Below are positions 40,976 through 49,828 of a DNA stretch of 64,000 bases, piece after piece. This DNA comes from Iningainema tapete BLCC-T55. GTDB lineage: Bacteria; Cyanobacteriota; Cyanobacteriia; Cyanobacteriales; Nostocaceae. The stretch covers positions 186,001 to 250,000 of the forward strand of contig NZ_JACXAE010000126.1 in assembly GCF_014698965.1 (NCBI RefSeq). The letters run 5' to 3'. The first letter of the stretch is position 1, and every line of letters begins with the position of its first letter. The notes under the pieces were generated by a model, which was given only the letters and a program-made list of their open reading frames with translations, did not search any database and had not been told where the DNA came from. A program made the position numbers and the translations under genes.

Positions 40976-42070
40976 TTAAGCTAAAGGCACAGGGCGCAAT
41001 CTTCCCTCTACCTCCACGCTTGGAAAATTTGCATCGAAAGTCAAATTTTCCAACTTTCCATCCTGGAGAATCACAAAAGTATCTTCAACCTTTGCCCCAG
41101 GTAAACTTGGATTCCAAGCCACAGCTATCCCTTGTGCTAAAGTATCGGTAGTAGCGGGATTTGCCACGATTTCTCGCGATAAATATCCTGTAGTTCCACC
41201 TTGATGATGTTGGCAGATGGCATGATTAAATCCGTGCTGTTGATAAGCTTGAGCTAAAGTGTCATAAACTGTATTTAAAGATATTCCAGGTTGGCACAAG
41301 TTTAACGCTTGAGCTTCAATTTCGCGGACATGACGATGCAATTCGGCGTGTTCATTTGAAAGCGCACCAAAACACACAAATCGTGTCAGATTCGCATACA
41401 AACCATATCCCCTAGCGCAAAACACCAGCATTGCTAAGCGTCCCAACGGCTCATTGCTCGGTGTAGCATGGCGGTATAGCGGTAAACGCCTCTCTCCTGC
41501 TGCTAGTGTCAGCGCTGGATGCAACCCCCTTGCCCACAATGCCTCTGCACCTGCACCCGCTAACTGATATTCTGTCCAGGTAGATTTGGCGGCTTTGAGT
41601 ACTTCTGTCATCGCTTCACTAGCTTTATGCCCTACTTGGCGATATCGTTCTAGCTCGCTTGACATCATTACTTTTTTATGCTGTTGTAAAGATGGGGGTA
41701 ACCGCTTCTCTACATGAGGGATAGGGCGATCGCTTAAAACCTTCCCACCGTCTGTAATATCACGGACAAAAGATTCACGTATAGCAGCATCAGCCCAAGG
41801 GTTGGCATGAATCTGAAAATTAGTTGGCAGTTCTTCATCCTGTAAACGTTGCGCTTCAATTTCGTCTGTTAATACCCAAGCATCTTGTGCCGTTACCAAC
41901 ACTTCTGCCACTCCGGTTTCAGCGGTAAGCAACACAGTATTAGAAGCGCCTGCAGTTGCCCAAGCGAACCAGTCTGTTCCGCGTAGTCGGACACCAGACG
42001 CCTCATTTTCTGTTAAACTTTGGCGGATTAACTCCAGCTTGGTAGAAACTTCTTGACTCAAACGATTCAT
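40976..42070 (-). CDS. M24 peptidase-like (creatinase-fold) protein with degenerate metal site
   Basis: A 364-residue two-domain protein. The N-terminal ~150 residues are the creatinase-type domain and the rest is a pita-bread fold. In active M24 peptidases five ligands bind metal. Here the first Asp position reads AMLVFCARGYG and the second YANLTRFVCFG (Asn for Asp). A histidine is kept in CQHHQGGTTGYL, the first Glu position reads VAWNPSLPG (Asn) and the last Glu is kept in KVEDTFVIL. Three of five ligands thus appear lost and peptidase activity is doubtful. It lies between galK and the MFS gene in the galactoside operon; its role there is unknown. ATG 42070 is preferred over TTG 42085. Confidence 0.78.
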   Translation of the reverse strand: MNRLSQEVSTKLELIRQSLTENEASGVRLRGTDWFAWATAGASNTVLLTAETGVAEVLVTAQDAWVLTDEIEAQRLQDEELPTNFQIHANPWADAAIRESFVRDITDGGKVLSDRPIPHVEKRLPPSLQQHKKVMMSSELERYRQVGHKASEAMTEVLKAAKSTWTEYQLAGAGAEALWARGLHPALTLAAGERRLPLYRHATPSNEPLGRLAMLVFCARGYGLYANLTRFVCFGALSNEHAELHRHVREIEAQALNLCQPGISLNTVYDTLAQAYQQHGFNHAICQHHQGGTTGYLSREIVANPATTDTLAQGIAVAWNPSLPGAKVEDTFVILQDGKLENLTFDANFPSVEVEGRLRPVPLA

Positions 42071-42120
42071 CTGAAATCTGCTCAAAAGTGCCTTTTATTA
42101 GTGTAGGATGTCATTTGCAT

Positions 42121-43617
42121 CTACGTATCTAACGCCTCACTTTTCAACTGAATGGATGAGCTTGCACTTAAGCAGACATTTTCTGGTTGAAAAATAATTG
42201 CTTCTGCTGGAATCACTACTATTTGTTGCCTATGTGGGAACAGAGTTTCCCAAAGCCGACTTAGAGGCACAGAGCGCTGCTCCCCAACAAAAACCAAGGG
42301 TAGGAGGGCAAAAAGCCGCAGTCCGGCGGAGAGAGCAAATAGCGCACAAAAACCACCCATACCAGTCATCGCGCTGAAGCCACCAACGGTGATTCCCATT
42401 GCCCCAGTGACACCAGGAACCGCTGCCGCGATCGCGAAGTAAATAGATCGATTAGCTAAAGGTGCTACTCCCATCAGAAGATTGGAGCTGCACAAGTCAA
42501 TTGCCGCCCAGGTTGCACCGTGGAGCAGGTGCAACAAGGGAAACCAAACCCAAAGGAAAATTGCATTGGTTCCTGCTAAGAGCCACAATAAAGGCGTTAG
42601 CGCCACCAACACTCCCACTATTACTAAAAGCGGGCGATTCCCAATTCTGTCAGCCAGCTTGCCCCAATAAACCAGCATCAGCAAGTTAGCACCAGCTCCT
42701 AAGCTGTTATAGATTGTTACCACGCTAACATCTATACGCAGTTCGTCCAGTAGGTAGAGGTTAAAGAAGGGAGCGCTGACGTTAACGGCAAAGCTCCATA
42801 GACCAGAATAAAGTAGAAACTTCAAAAAATTAGCGTCTTTGAGGAAGCTAAAAACTGCCTCCCAGCCCTCTAATTCGGCTGGTGAACTCTCAACTTGCTC
42901 TAGCTGAGGGTTCACATCAGTCATAAATAATTGACAGCCCAGACTAATTAGCCCAAGGACAATTCCTAGAACCAAGACCACACCGTAGCCTTGTAGTGTT
43001 CCACCAGGGTACTTTGATACTGCTAGACCCAACAACGGCACAGCCATGAGACTCATTAAGCTGACAGCACTATTGCGAAAGCCAAAATACCTTCCCCGCA
43101 ACCGCTCTGGGACTAATGCCGCCATCCAGCTGACATAGGAAGCACGGCCCAAAGGCTCAATTATATTACTCACCCAGATAATTATTAATGTCAACTGTAC
43201 CAGTTGATGCCCAGCTATATTCCATTTTCCTCCCAACCAAATTGCTAGCACAACAATCAGCCACAGCAGCCGCGACGGAAGGAAAATCCATCTGGAATAT
43301 ATTCTTCGGCTCTTCGTTCGGTCTGCTAAATAAGCTCCTAGCGGTTGGAGTAGATTCATCACCTGAGGAATAGAGGCGACCATACCAATTTCTAGTGGAC
43401 TTGCACCTAGTTCCAGCAAGAAATTACTGAGCAACACGCTGCCGATGATACTATAAAATAGTGTTGCAAAGACACCTTCAAAAGTTAATGCCCTGAGGCT
43501 TGACCGAATTTCTCCCTTGGAAATTTTTTGAGGCGGATTTGGAAGAAGTACGGTTTCTGATATTGTCCTATGCTCTTGGATTTCTTGAAGGGGGAGAGGA
43601 CTAGTTTCTATTGACAT
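42121..43617 (-). CDS. MFS transporter of the galactoside operon
   Basis: A 498-residue 12-helix transporter starting at ATG 43617 (MSIETSPLPLQEIQEHRTIS). A longer frame upstream overlaps galT and is not used. Motifs: TLFYSIIGSVLLSNFLLELG (helix 1), YLADRTKSRR, ERLRGRYFGFRNSAVSLM and YWGKLADRIGNRPLLVIVG. It is a close paralogue of 23985-25424, sharing the same acidic N-terminal leader and loop sequences. Its place between galT and galK makes it the likely importer (or exporter) of galactose or a galactoside. A 73-bp spacer with an interspersed hairpin separates it from galT. Confidence 0.9.
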   Translation of the reverse strand: MSIETSPLPLQEIQEHRTISETVLLPNPPQKISKGEIRSSLRALTFEGVFATLFYSIIGSVLLSNFLLELGASPLEIGMVASIPQVMNLLQPLGAYLADRTKSRRIYSRWIFLPSRLLWLIVVLAIWLGGKWNIAGHQLVQLTLIIIWVSNIIEPLGRASYVSWMAALVPERLRGRYFGFRNSAVSLMSLMAVPLLGLAVSKYPGGTLQGYGVVLVLGIVLGLISLGCQLFMTDVNPQLEQVESSPAELEGWEAVFSFLKDANFLKFLLYSGLWSFAVNVSAPFFNLYLLDELRIDVSVVTIYNSLGAGANLLMLVYWGKLADRIGNRPLLVIVGVLVALTPLLWLLAGTNAIFLWVWFPLLHLLHGATWAAIDLCSSNLLMGVAPLANRSIYFAIAAAVPGVTGAMGITVGGFSAMTGMGGFCALFALSAGLRLFALLPLVFVGEQRSVPLSRLWETLFPHRQQIVVIPAEAIIFQPENVCLSASSSIQLKSEALDT

Positions 43618-43652
43618 TTTATTTCTACTTACGCATGGAATGCTCGATCGCC

Positions 43653-43670
43653 CCCGAACCACAGTTCGGG
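43653..43670. repeat. Interspersed palindrome inside the gal operon
   Basis: CCCGAAC (43653-43659) and GTTCGGG (43664-43670), flanked by the GCCCCACCGCTAACCCCTCC sequence (minus strand) also seen in the element at 47567-47626. It occupies the galT-MFS spacer. Confidence 0.65.
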
Positions 43671-43690
43671 AGGGGTTAGCGGTGGGGCAA

Positions 43691-44791
43691 TTACAACCGC
43701 ACTGGCGTTTGAAGATTAACCACCACAGCCTGTAACTCTTTTGCCTTCTCTTCTGGCAAAGCATCATTGGCAAACATTCCCGCTGCGAGTTCGGTTCCCG
43801 CCAAATACTTAAGCCTTTCGCTCGTTCTATAGGGGGGATAAAACTGGGCGTGTAAATGCGCTTCGGGATGTGCTTTGCCGTCAGTTGGTGCACCAAACCA
43901 AGCCATCAGGTAAGGAAACGGGCGATTCCACAAACCATCGTATTTGAGAGTGACAGTTTTTAATGCCAAAGCAAGTCCAAAACGTTGCTCTGGGGTAAGA
44001 TCCGTAAAAGTGCTAACAGGCTTAATTGGGGCAATCCAAACTTCATAAGGGTAACGAGCGCATACAGGGACGAATGCGATCGCTTCGGAATCCTGATAAA
44101 TAATCCGCTCTTTAGAGGCAATCTCCTTTTGGATCAAATCTGACAACAACCCGCGCCCATGTTGCTGGTAAAATTGCCGCTGTTGCTCCAACATTCGTGC
44201 TGGAACAGGCGGTATAAAAGGATAAGCGTATATTTGCCCGTGGGGATGGTGCAAAGTTACGCCCACCTCCACACCTTTGTTTTCAAATGGTAGCACATAC
44301 TGGATTTGCGGATTTGCTCCGAGTACGCGGGTGCGATCGCCCCACACTTGCAACAGCAAATCCAGGTGTTCTAGTTCCAAAGAACCAAGGGAGGCGTCGG
44401 GGTTTTGGGTAAAAACCACTACCTCGCACGCTCCATTGGAGGGCAAAGTTTCCACGATGCTAACAGGAGCGTCATGTGCAGTCACCGTCATTGACGGAAA
44501 GCGGTTATCGAACACCGCCACGTCATAGTTTCCTTGGGGGAGTTCTGTAGGAAACTGCGGATCTTTAGTCGGTGCAAGAGGGTTATACTCTCTTGGCGGC
44601 ATGAAAGTCCGTCCTTGACGGTGACTGGCATAAGCTACCCATTCCCCGCGTAACGGATGCCAGCGCAAATGGGGATTTGCTTGTACTGGCTCATTACTAG
44701 GGCTAGTGGCTGTAATATTCTCTTTGATTGGGTATCGACTGTATAAGGTTAGTTGACGCCCATCTGGCTTTAACAACTTGTGGGAGTACAT
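43691..44791 (-). CDS. galT: Galactose-1-phosphate uridylyltransferase
   Basis: A 366-residue HIT-superfamily enzyme of normal length. N-terminal block: NPHLRWHPLRGEWVAYASHR. Nucleotide-binding block: FDNRFPSM. Active-site block: GVTLHHPHGQIYAYPFIP, containing the His-Pro-His uridylylation site. C-terminal block: GKAHPEAHLHAQFYPPYR. It exchanges UMP between UDP-glucose and galactose-1-phosphate. The start overlaps the end of the GH2 gene by 22 bp, so the two are translationally coupled. The MFS, M24-like and galK genes follow on the same strand. Confidence 0.95.
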   Translation of the reverse strand: MYSHKLLKPDGRQLTLYSRYPIKENITATSPSNEPVQANPHLRWHPLRGEWVAYASHRQGRTFMPPREYNPLAPTKDPQFPTELPQGNYDVAVFDNRFPSMTVTAHDAPVSIVETLPSNGACEVVVFTQNPDASLGSLELEHLDLLLQVWGDRTRVLGANPQIQYVLPFENKGVEVGVTLHHPHGQIYAYPFIPPVPARMLEQQRQFYQQHGRGLLSDLIQKEIASKERIIYQDSEAIAFVPVCARYPYEVWIAPIKPVSTFTDLTPEQRFGLALALKTVTLKYDGLWNRPFPYLMAWFGAPTDGKAHPEAHLHAQFYPPYRTSERLKYLAGTELAAGMFANDALPEEKAKELQAVVVNLQTPVRL

Positions 44792-46626
44792 AATCCTCCT
44801 GAAAGGGTTGCAGCGCGGATCGCTTCAATCGGAATTTTAGGCGTGCGATCGGCGTACAACAACCCGTTAGCTTCTTGGAAAGTATCAGTGAATTGTGTGT
44901 AACAAAATCCGCTGAACATCTCAATATTATTGATAGTTTTCAGCAGAGCGGCATATTTCATTTCTAGCTCGGAGATATTGAAGCAGCGCTCGTATCCCCA
45001 GGCTTTATCGGCATCGGGCTTGTCTTGAGGGGCATAGGCAATGCCACCAAACTCGGTCAGCATTACTGGCTGTCCTTGGTGAGGATAGTTGTCCAATGTT
45101 AGGATGCGCCCTCCGGGACGCTTGCGATCCAATAAATCTGATATCTTAACTTCAGGTCCATAGCGATGAACCAAGTGCAGCGGATTGGTATCATAGTCAT
45201 GGATAGCGAGAATGTCTGTATCTGTACTTTCCCAGCCATCGTTACCAATCACTGGGCGAGTCGGATCTAGCGTCTTTGTCAAGTGATACATTGCTAAAAC
45301 GTAGTTCCGGTGAGCCTGCGTCTCGACCAAATTCGGAACTCCCCAAGATTCATTGAACGGCACCCAAGCCACGATACACGGGTGGTTGACATCACGCTTG
45401 ATCACTTGAGTCCACTCGTGCGTCATACGCTCCACTGCTTTAGACGTGAAACGATAGGCACTGGGCATCTCCTCCCATACTAACAGCCCTAACACGTCTG
45501 CCCAATATAAAAAGCGGGGGTCTTCGATTTTTTGGTGCTTGCGCACACCGTTAAAGCCCATTGCTTTGGCGAGTTCCACATCGCGCCGCAACGCCTCATC
45601 ATCTGGTGCGGTCATTAGGCTATCATGCCAGTAGCCTTGATCGAGAACTAGCCGCAAATAGTAGGGACGACCATTGAGCATAAAGCGATCGCGCTGTATA
45701 GTCACAGTCCGCATTGCGGTATAAGATTTTACTTCATCTAGTAGTTGGTCTTTGTACCACAGTTGAAATTCAGCATTAATTAGTGTTGGTTTTTCCGGAC
45801 TCCACAACAATTCATTACGGTAGTCGTCGATACCAGGATCGGAAAGGGAGATGCGGCGGCTAATCTCCCCGTTGAATACTTCATAGGTATCCTTTGCCAG
45901 CACAGTATCGCCAACACTCAGTTTGATCTTTATTTGTACGCCTTCTGGCGCATCACCTGCGATCGCAGCGTAACAACCAATTTCCCACCGCTCAAAGTCG
46001 GGAGTCCAACGGATGTGATCTATATAAGTAGTACCTACACGCTCAAGCCAAACTGTCTGCCAAATACCAGTGGTGCGTGGATACCAAATACTGTGTGGTT
46101 CTAGCTGCCAATCTTGCTTACCTCTGGGCTTGGCAAGATCGTGAGGATCATCCTGCGCCCAGACTGTCACTTTTGTGATTCCGCTGTCATTCAACACAGG
46201 GGTAATATCGATAGTGAAACCGATATGTCCACCTTCATGCTCAGCCATGTATTGATCGTTCACCCAGACACGAGCGCGATAGTCCACCGCTCCAAAGTGC
46301 AGTAGCAGCCTGCCTTCGCCTGCTGGCGTTTCAAATTCCCGCTCATACCAGCAGTTTGGATGAAATCCCGTATCCCCAATACCACTTTTGGTAGATTCCG
46401 GAGCAAAGGGAACTTCTATATCATGTGTCCATTGCCTAAGGTCGCTAGGTTGATCGCACTTGCCTTGGTCATCAAATGCGAACTTCCACAGACCGTTTAG
46501 ACTTTGCCAATGCTTACGCTGCAACTGCGGACGCGGGTAGGCTGATTCTGTTATGCCTAAACTCGTCTTCATATCGGTATTAGAAGTTAGTTCAACTTCA
46601 CTATTCTTTAACTCCAATAAGTTCAT
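44770..46626 (-). CDS. Family 2 glycoside hydrolase (beta-galactosidase / beta-glucuronidase type)
   Basis: A 618-residue GH2 enzyme. Domains in order: N-terminal jelly roll (~35-205; LNGLWKFAFDD, WYEREFE, HFGAVDYRARVWVND), Ig-like domain (~210-315) and TIM barrel (~320-618). The barrel has the acid/base Glu in IVAWVPFNESWG and the nucleophile Glu in VMLTEFGGIA. It lacks the C-terminal domains of E. coli LacZ and is closer in size to beta-glucuronidases and short beta-galactosidases. No signal peptide is visible, so it acts on imported glycosides. As the first gene of an operon with galT and galK it most likely releases galactose. The promoter should lie in 46627-47178. Confidence 0.92.
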   Translation of the reverse strand: MNLLELKNSEVELTSNTDMKTSLGITESAYPRPQLQRKHWQSLNGLWKFAFDDQGKCDQPSDLRQWTHDIEVPFAPESTKSGIGDTGFHPNCWYEREFETPAGEGRLLLHFGAVDYRARVWVNDQYMAEHEGGHIGFTIDITPVLNDSGITKVTVWAQDDPHDLAKPRGKQDWQLEPHSIWYPRTTGIWQTVWLERVGTTYIDHIRWTPDFERWEIGCYAAIAGDAPEGVQIKIKLSVGDTVLAKDTYEVFNGEISRRISLSDPGIDDYRNELLWSPEKPTLINAEFQLWYKDQLLDEVKSYTAMRTVTIQRDRFMLNGRPYYLRLVLDQGYWHDSLMTAPDDEALRRDVELAKAMGFNGVRKHQKIEDPRFLYWADVLGLLVWEEMPSAYRFTSKAVERMTHEWTQVIKRDVNHPCIVAWVPFNESWGVPNLVETQAHRNYVLAMYHLTKTLDPTRPVIGNDGWESTDTDILAIHDYDTNPLHLVHRYGPEVKISDLLDRKRPGGRILTLDNYPHQGQPVMLTEFGGIAYAPQDKPDADKAWGYERCFNISELEMKYAALLKTINNIEMFSGFCYTQFTDTFQEANGLLYADRTPKIPIEAIRAATLSGGLCTPTSC

Positions 46627-47178
46627 TGCAATATCTTCCCAACTCTTCTACAAAATGAATTTTTACAAACTCGCCTTGTTCCAAACATTTCTAGAATATT
46701 CCCCGTAGATTACCTGAATGTCACTTACCTCACAACAAACTATTCCTAGTAGTAAATGACTAAGGATATTTTGCAGTAAGCAAATGACTACAAAGCCCCC
46801 AAGGCTATGGGGGGTGTCATTTTAGGTATTCACTTCCGGCTCGTGACATTATGGCACACTTGGAGCAAATGTTTAGCGAGTAGGTTGGAAAAAATCAAAT
46901 TATATTTTCGCTGCCTAATATCCAAAAACTGCTCCCATATAAACTATTTTACAGGCAAATTGATTAAATTATTATAATAACACTTGTTAGAAAAGCATGT
47001 AGCAGCGATTAATAAAGAGTAATTGCCTACAAAATAGCCGGAAACAACTATTATTGGCTTAAAATGCCAGAATTTGATAATTATTTTAGTTGGAGTGTTA
47101 CCAGAGCCAATCTCAGGCATTAATTGGCAACAGTCGGATGCCGTACTCCTGGTTGAAGCACCCTACCACTACTTACCG
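46627..47178. other. Intergenic region upstream of the gal operon
   Basis: Non-coding, AT-rich. It should hold the operon promoter. The only structure noted is a weak hairpin near 46795-46815 (GCCCCC with GGGGGT). The short plus-strand frame from 47074 is not supported as a gene, because the opposite strand carries a better one. Confidence 0.45.
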
Positions 47179-47385
47179 CTACCTCTTTTGCTTGCTACTG
47201 AAGTCGTGAAGTTGGGTATTGATCCAATTAGCACCCATAGCTATACACTGAGGACAAATATCACCAAAGCCCTCGCCGCGATCGCTACAAACAATTAATC
47301 TCGCTTCTTGTGTCTGTAACAGTCGCTCGCATATTAAGCAGATTTGGTTATTTTTTAAGCTGTTACATTCAATTTGAAATTGCAT
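47179..47385 (-). CDS. Small zinc-ribbon-like protein
   Basis: A 68-residue protein from ATG 47385, chosen because AAGGA lies 5 bp upstream. Two CxxC pairs ~30 residues apart (QICLICERLL and GDICPQCIAMGANWI) would bind one zinc ion. The residues between (QEARLIVCSDRGEGF) could form the beta-hairpin of a zinc ribbon. Function unknown; such proteins often bind nucleic acids or a partner protein. It stands alone between the gal operon and hflX. Confidence 0.55.
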   Translation of the reverse strand: MQFQIECNSLKNNQICLICERLLQTQEARLIVCSDRGEGFGDICPQCIAMGANWINTQLHDFSSKQKR

Positions 47386-47865
47386 ACTTTCCTTGCCTAA
47401 ACCAATTTTTGGCGACAATTTTGTTAAATAAAAATTTATATCTTCTTAAAAATATAAAATTATTTTGATTAACATTGCTTCTACCTAATGAATGGAATTA
47501 TGTTAATTTAAGTTGTAATCAAAACCACAATTTAATCGTAATACAGCACTTTGCATATGAATGGAGTACACCCCTCCCTACCCTCCCCGATCTTCGGGGA
47601 GGGTTCGCGGTAGTGCGGGTGGGGTATTTTGTACTTCATTAAGTTGAAATCTGCTGTAAAATATCAAATCCGCTCTGTAAAGGGACAGAAATAGAATAAA
47701 GAACAACGAACTTATGCATGGGCGAACATAATTCTTATATTGGCAACTCATTCAAAGGCATACAAATAGATAAAAGCAGCGAATTGATCTACTTATAACT
47801 TTGGGAAGATAAAGTTAATAATAAAGAACGCTAATTATAAAAGTAATGTATTTAAACACAGTTTT
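47386..47865. other. Intergenic region upstream of hflX, with repeat
   Basis: It contains the interspersed element 47567-47626 and otherwise AT-rich sequence. A 26-codon frame at 47718-47798 was seen but not called. The hflX promoter must lie to the right of the repeat. Confidence 0.5.
47567..47626. repeat. Interspersed palindromic element, CCCTCCCCGA type
   Basis: CCCTCCCCGA and TCGGGGAGGG form a long stem (about 47581-47603). TACACCCC and GGGGTA give an outer partial pairing. The sequence family recurs in the galT-MFS spacer at 43653. Confidence 0.7.
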
Positions 47866-49662
47866 ATGGAAACTAATATTTATGGAAATATACAGGGATT
47901 AAAATCAAGCCAAATTAAAAAACTGCAACAACTTTACGAACAACGGCAACCCTCATATAGCCTAACTACGCCTGAGTTTGCCTCTACTTTGGCAGCAATC
48001 AGTGCAGAAATTCATCAACCAGTATGCTGCTATATAAATAGACGCGGACAGTTGATCCGAGTGGGGGTAGGAACGCCAATTCAAACTCAAATTCCACCTC
48101 AAGAACTGCCCCGCCATAGTACAGAACGCTTAAGCGGTATTCGTTGCATTGCAACTCAATTTAAATCAGAACCACCTGATGAAGCTGCGCTGATTACGAT
48201 GGTACGCCAGCGTTTAGATGCTCTGGTGGTGCTAACCCTGGTGGGAGGCGAAGGTGGAAGACGGGGCAAACAAACCAATGGCGATATTAAAGAAGCTTTC
48301 TTAGCGCACATAGTCCCTAATCCGGAAAAACCTTGGGAGATTTCTCCTCCTTTGAGTTTAGATGATTTAACCGAGCAAGATGACGACTTAGTTGATGAAT
48401 GGGAGAGAGAAATTTCTTCTTCTGCCAGTGGAATGCCATTTCAAGACACTGTATCTGACTCTGACAAAGTGCTGCTGGTGGGATTGAAGACAGATGACAT
48501 TTCTCAACAGCGATTTGAAGATGGACTGCAAGAACTGGCACGTTTGGTAGAAACTGTAGGTGGGAGTGTATTGGAAACAGTGCAACAAAAGCGAAGTCGC
48601 CCCCATCCGCAAACAGTCGTCGGTGAGGGAAAAGTTGAGGAAATTTCCCTTTTGGCTTACAAACTGGGAGCTAATCTGATTGTCTTTGACCGAGATATCA
48701 CCCCATCTCAAGCCCGTAATCTAGAAAACGAGATTGGCATCCGAGTTGTAGACAGAACTGAAGTCATTTTGGATATTTTCGCTCAACGCGCTCAATCGCA
48801 AGCAGGTAAATTGCAGGTAGAACTGGCGCAAATGGAATATATGCTGCCTCGGTTGCGCGGGCAAGGTCGAGAAATGTCCAGGCTAGGAGGCGGAATAGGT
48901 ACGCGAGGACCTGGTGAAACTAAACTAGAGACGGAACGCCGAACGATTCAGCAGCGCATTAGCCAACTTCAGCAGGAAGTCAACCAATTACAAGCACATC
49001 GCGCCCGCATTAGACAACAACGACAACAGCAAGAAATTCCGGCGATCGCCTTAGTAGGTTACACAAATGCTGGTAAATCCACTTTGTTGAATGTGTTAAC
49101 TAATGCTGAGGTTTACACGGCGGATCAACTATTTGCCACTCTCGACCCCACAACGCGAAAGCTGGTGATTACAGATCCAGAAACGAAAGAACGCAGGACT
49201 ATTGTGCTAACAGATACTGTAGGATTTATTCACGAACTGCCGCCACCGCTGGTGGATGCATTCCGCGCCACCCTAGAGGAAGTGACTGAAGCTACGGCGT
49301 TGCTTCATGTTGTTGATTTGTCTCATCCAGCTTGGGAAAGCCACATTGCGAGTGTGGAGGAAGTGCTAGCAGAAATGCCTGGTGTAGAGACGCGAAATTT
49401 GAGCCAGCGCGTTGCGGGGGTTCCCCCCGTTGTAGCGTCTGGCGTCGCGTCTCTACATATTGCCTTTAACAAGGTTGATCAAGTAGATAGCGAAACTCTG
49501 GCTTTAGCTCAGCAAAAATACCCAGAAGCCGTGTTTATCTCAGCTACTCAACGCCTGGGCTTAGATACTTTACGACAGCGATTACTGCAACTGATTGACG
49601 AACCGATCGCAAGTAGAGACGCGAAAATTGAGCCAGCGCTGCATCCGGGTTTCCCTCCGTAG
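47866..49662 (+). CDS. hflX: GTPase HflX with repeat-derived insertions
   Basis: A 598-residue protein. Residues ~1-190 are the extra N-terminal domain of cyanobacterial HflX. The HflX-specific domain follows (~200-380: RPHPQTVVGEGKVEEISL, DRTEVILDIFAQRAQSQAGK, RLGGGIGTRGPGETKLE). The G domain then has GYTNAGKSTLLNVL (P-loop), TDTVGFI (G3) and FNKVDQ (G4). HflX binds the 50S subunit and rescues or splits stalled ribosomes. Residues ~506-531 (GVETRNLSQRVAGVPP and on), just before the G4 motif, are encoded exactly by a palindromic repeat. The last ~16 residues and the stop codon come from a second copy. Function may be retained since the insertion is in a loop. Confidence 0.92.
   Translation: METNIYGNIQGLKSSQIKKLQQLYEQRQPSYSLTTPEFASTLAAISAEIHQPVCCYINRRGQLIRVGVGTPIQTQIPPQELPRHSTERLSGIRCIATQFKSEPPDEAALITMVRQRLDALVVLTLVGGEGGRRGKQTNGDIKEAFLAHIVPNPEKPWEISPPLSLDDLTEQDDDLVDEWEREISSSASGMPFQDTVSDSDKVLLVGLKTDDISQQRFEDGLQELARLVETVGGSVLETVQQKRSRPHPQTVVGEGKVEEISLLAYKLGANLIVFDRDITPSQARNLENEIGIRVVDRTEVILDIFAQRAQSQAGKLQVELAQMEYMLPRLRGQGREMSRLGGGIGTRGPGETKLETERRTIQQRISQLQQEVNQLQAHRARIRQQRQQQEIPAIALVGYTNAGKSTLLNVLTNAEVYTADQLFATLDPTTRKLVITDPETKERRTIVLTDTVGFIHELPPPLVDAFRATLEEVTEATALLHVVDLSHPAWESHIASVEEVLAEMPGVETRNLSQRVAGVPPVVASGVASLHIAFNKVDQVDSETLALAQQKYPEAVFISATQRLGLDTLRQRLLQLIDEPIASRDAKIEPALHPGFPP
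49383..49457. repeat. 75-bp TAGAGACG-family element inside hflX
   Basis: Begins TGTAGAGACGCGA and ends TCGCGTCTCTACA, with an inner GGGGG/CCCCC stem. It is 75 bp, i.e. 25 codons, so the hflX frame is kept. Most of its length is shared with the copy at 49613-49684. Confidence 0.9.
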
Positions 49663-49684
49663 GCGACTGGCGTCGCGTCTCTAC
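49613..49684. repeat. 72-bp TAGAGACG-family element at the 3' end of hflX
   Basis: GTAGAGACGCGAAAATTGAG ... GGCGTCGCGTCTCTAC. It supplies the last codons and the TAG stop (49660-49662) of hflX. The loop region differs from the copy at 49383. Confidence 0.88.
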
Positions 49685-49828
49685 AGTTGAGGCAGAAAAA
49701 CTGAGCAGTTAAGGCGAAATGGCGGAATTTTTCCCCCCTCGTTTCCGCTTGCAGATAGAGGAATCAAAATTCGGCAACTAATACCTTGAAAATCAGGTAG
49801 ATGCACTCATTAGGTCTTAAATTTTTGC

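Noticed and set aside
43618-43896. Longer N-terminus for the gal-operon MFS transporter
   Set aside because: The extra 93 codons run through an interspersed repeat and overlap galT in another frame; the paralogue at 23985 starts at the equivalent of 43617.
47074-47298. Plus-strand 74-codon frame
   Set aside because: It overlaps the minus-strand zinc-ribbon gene, which has paired CxxC motifs and a ribosome-binding site; the plus frame has neither a recognisable domain nor a good start signal.
47718-47798. 26-residue plus-strand frame upstream of hflX
   Set aside because: Too short to judge, without a ribosome-binding site or known motif; expected by chance in AT-rich DNA.
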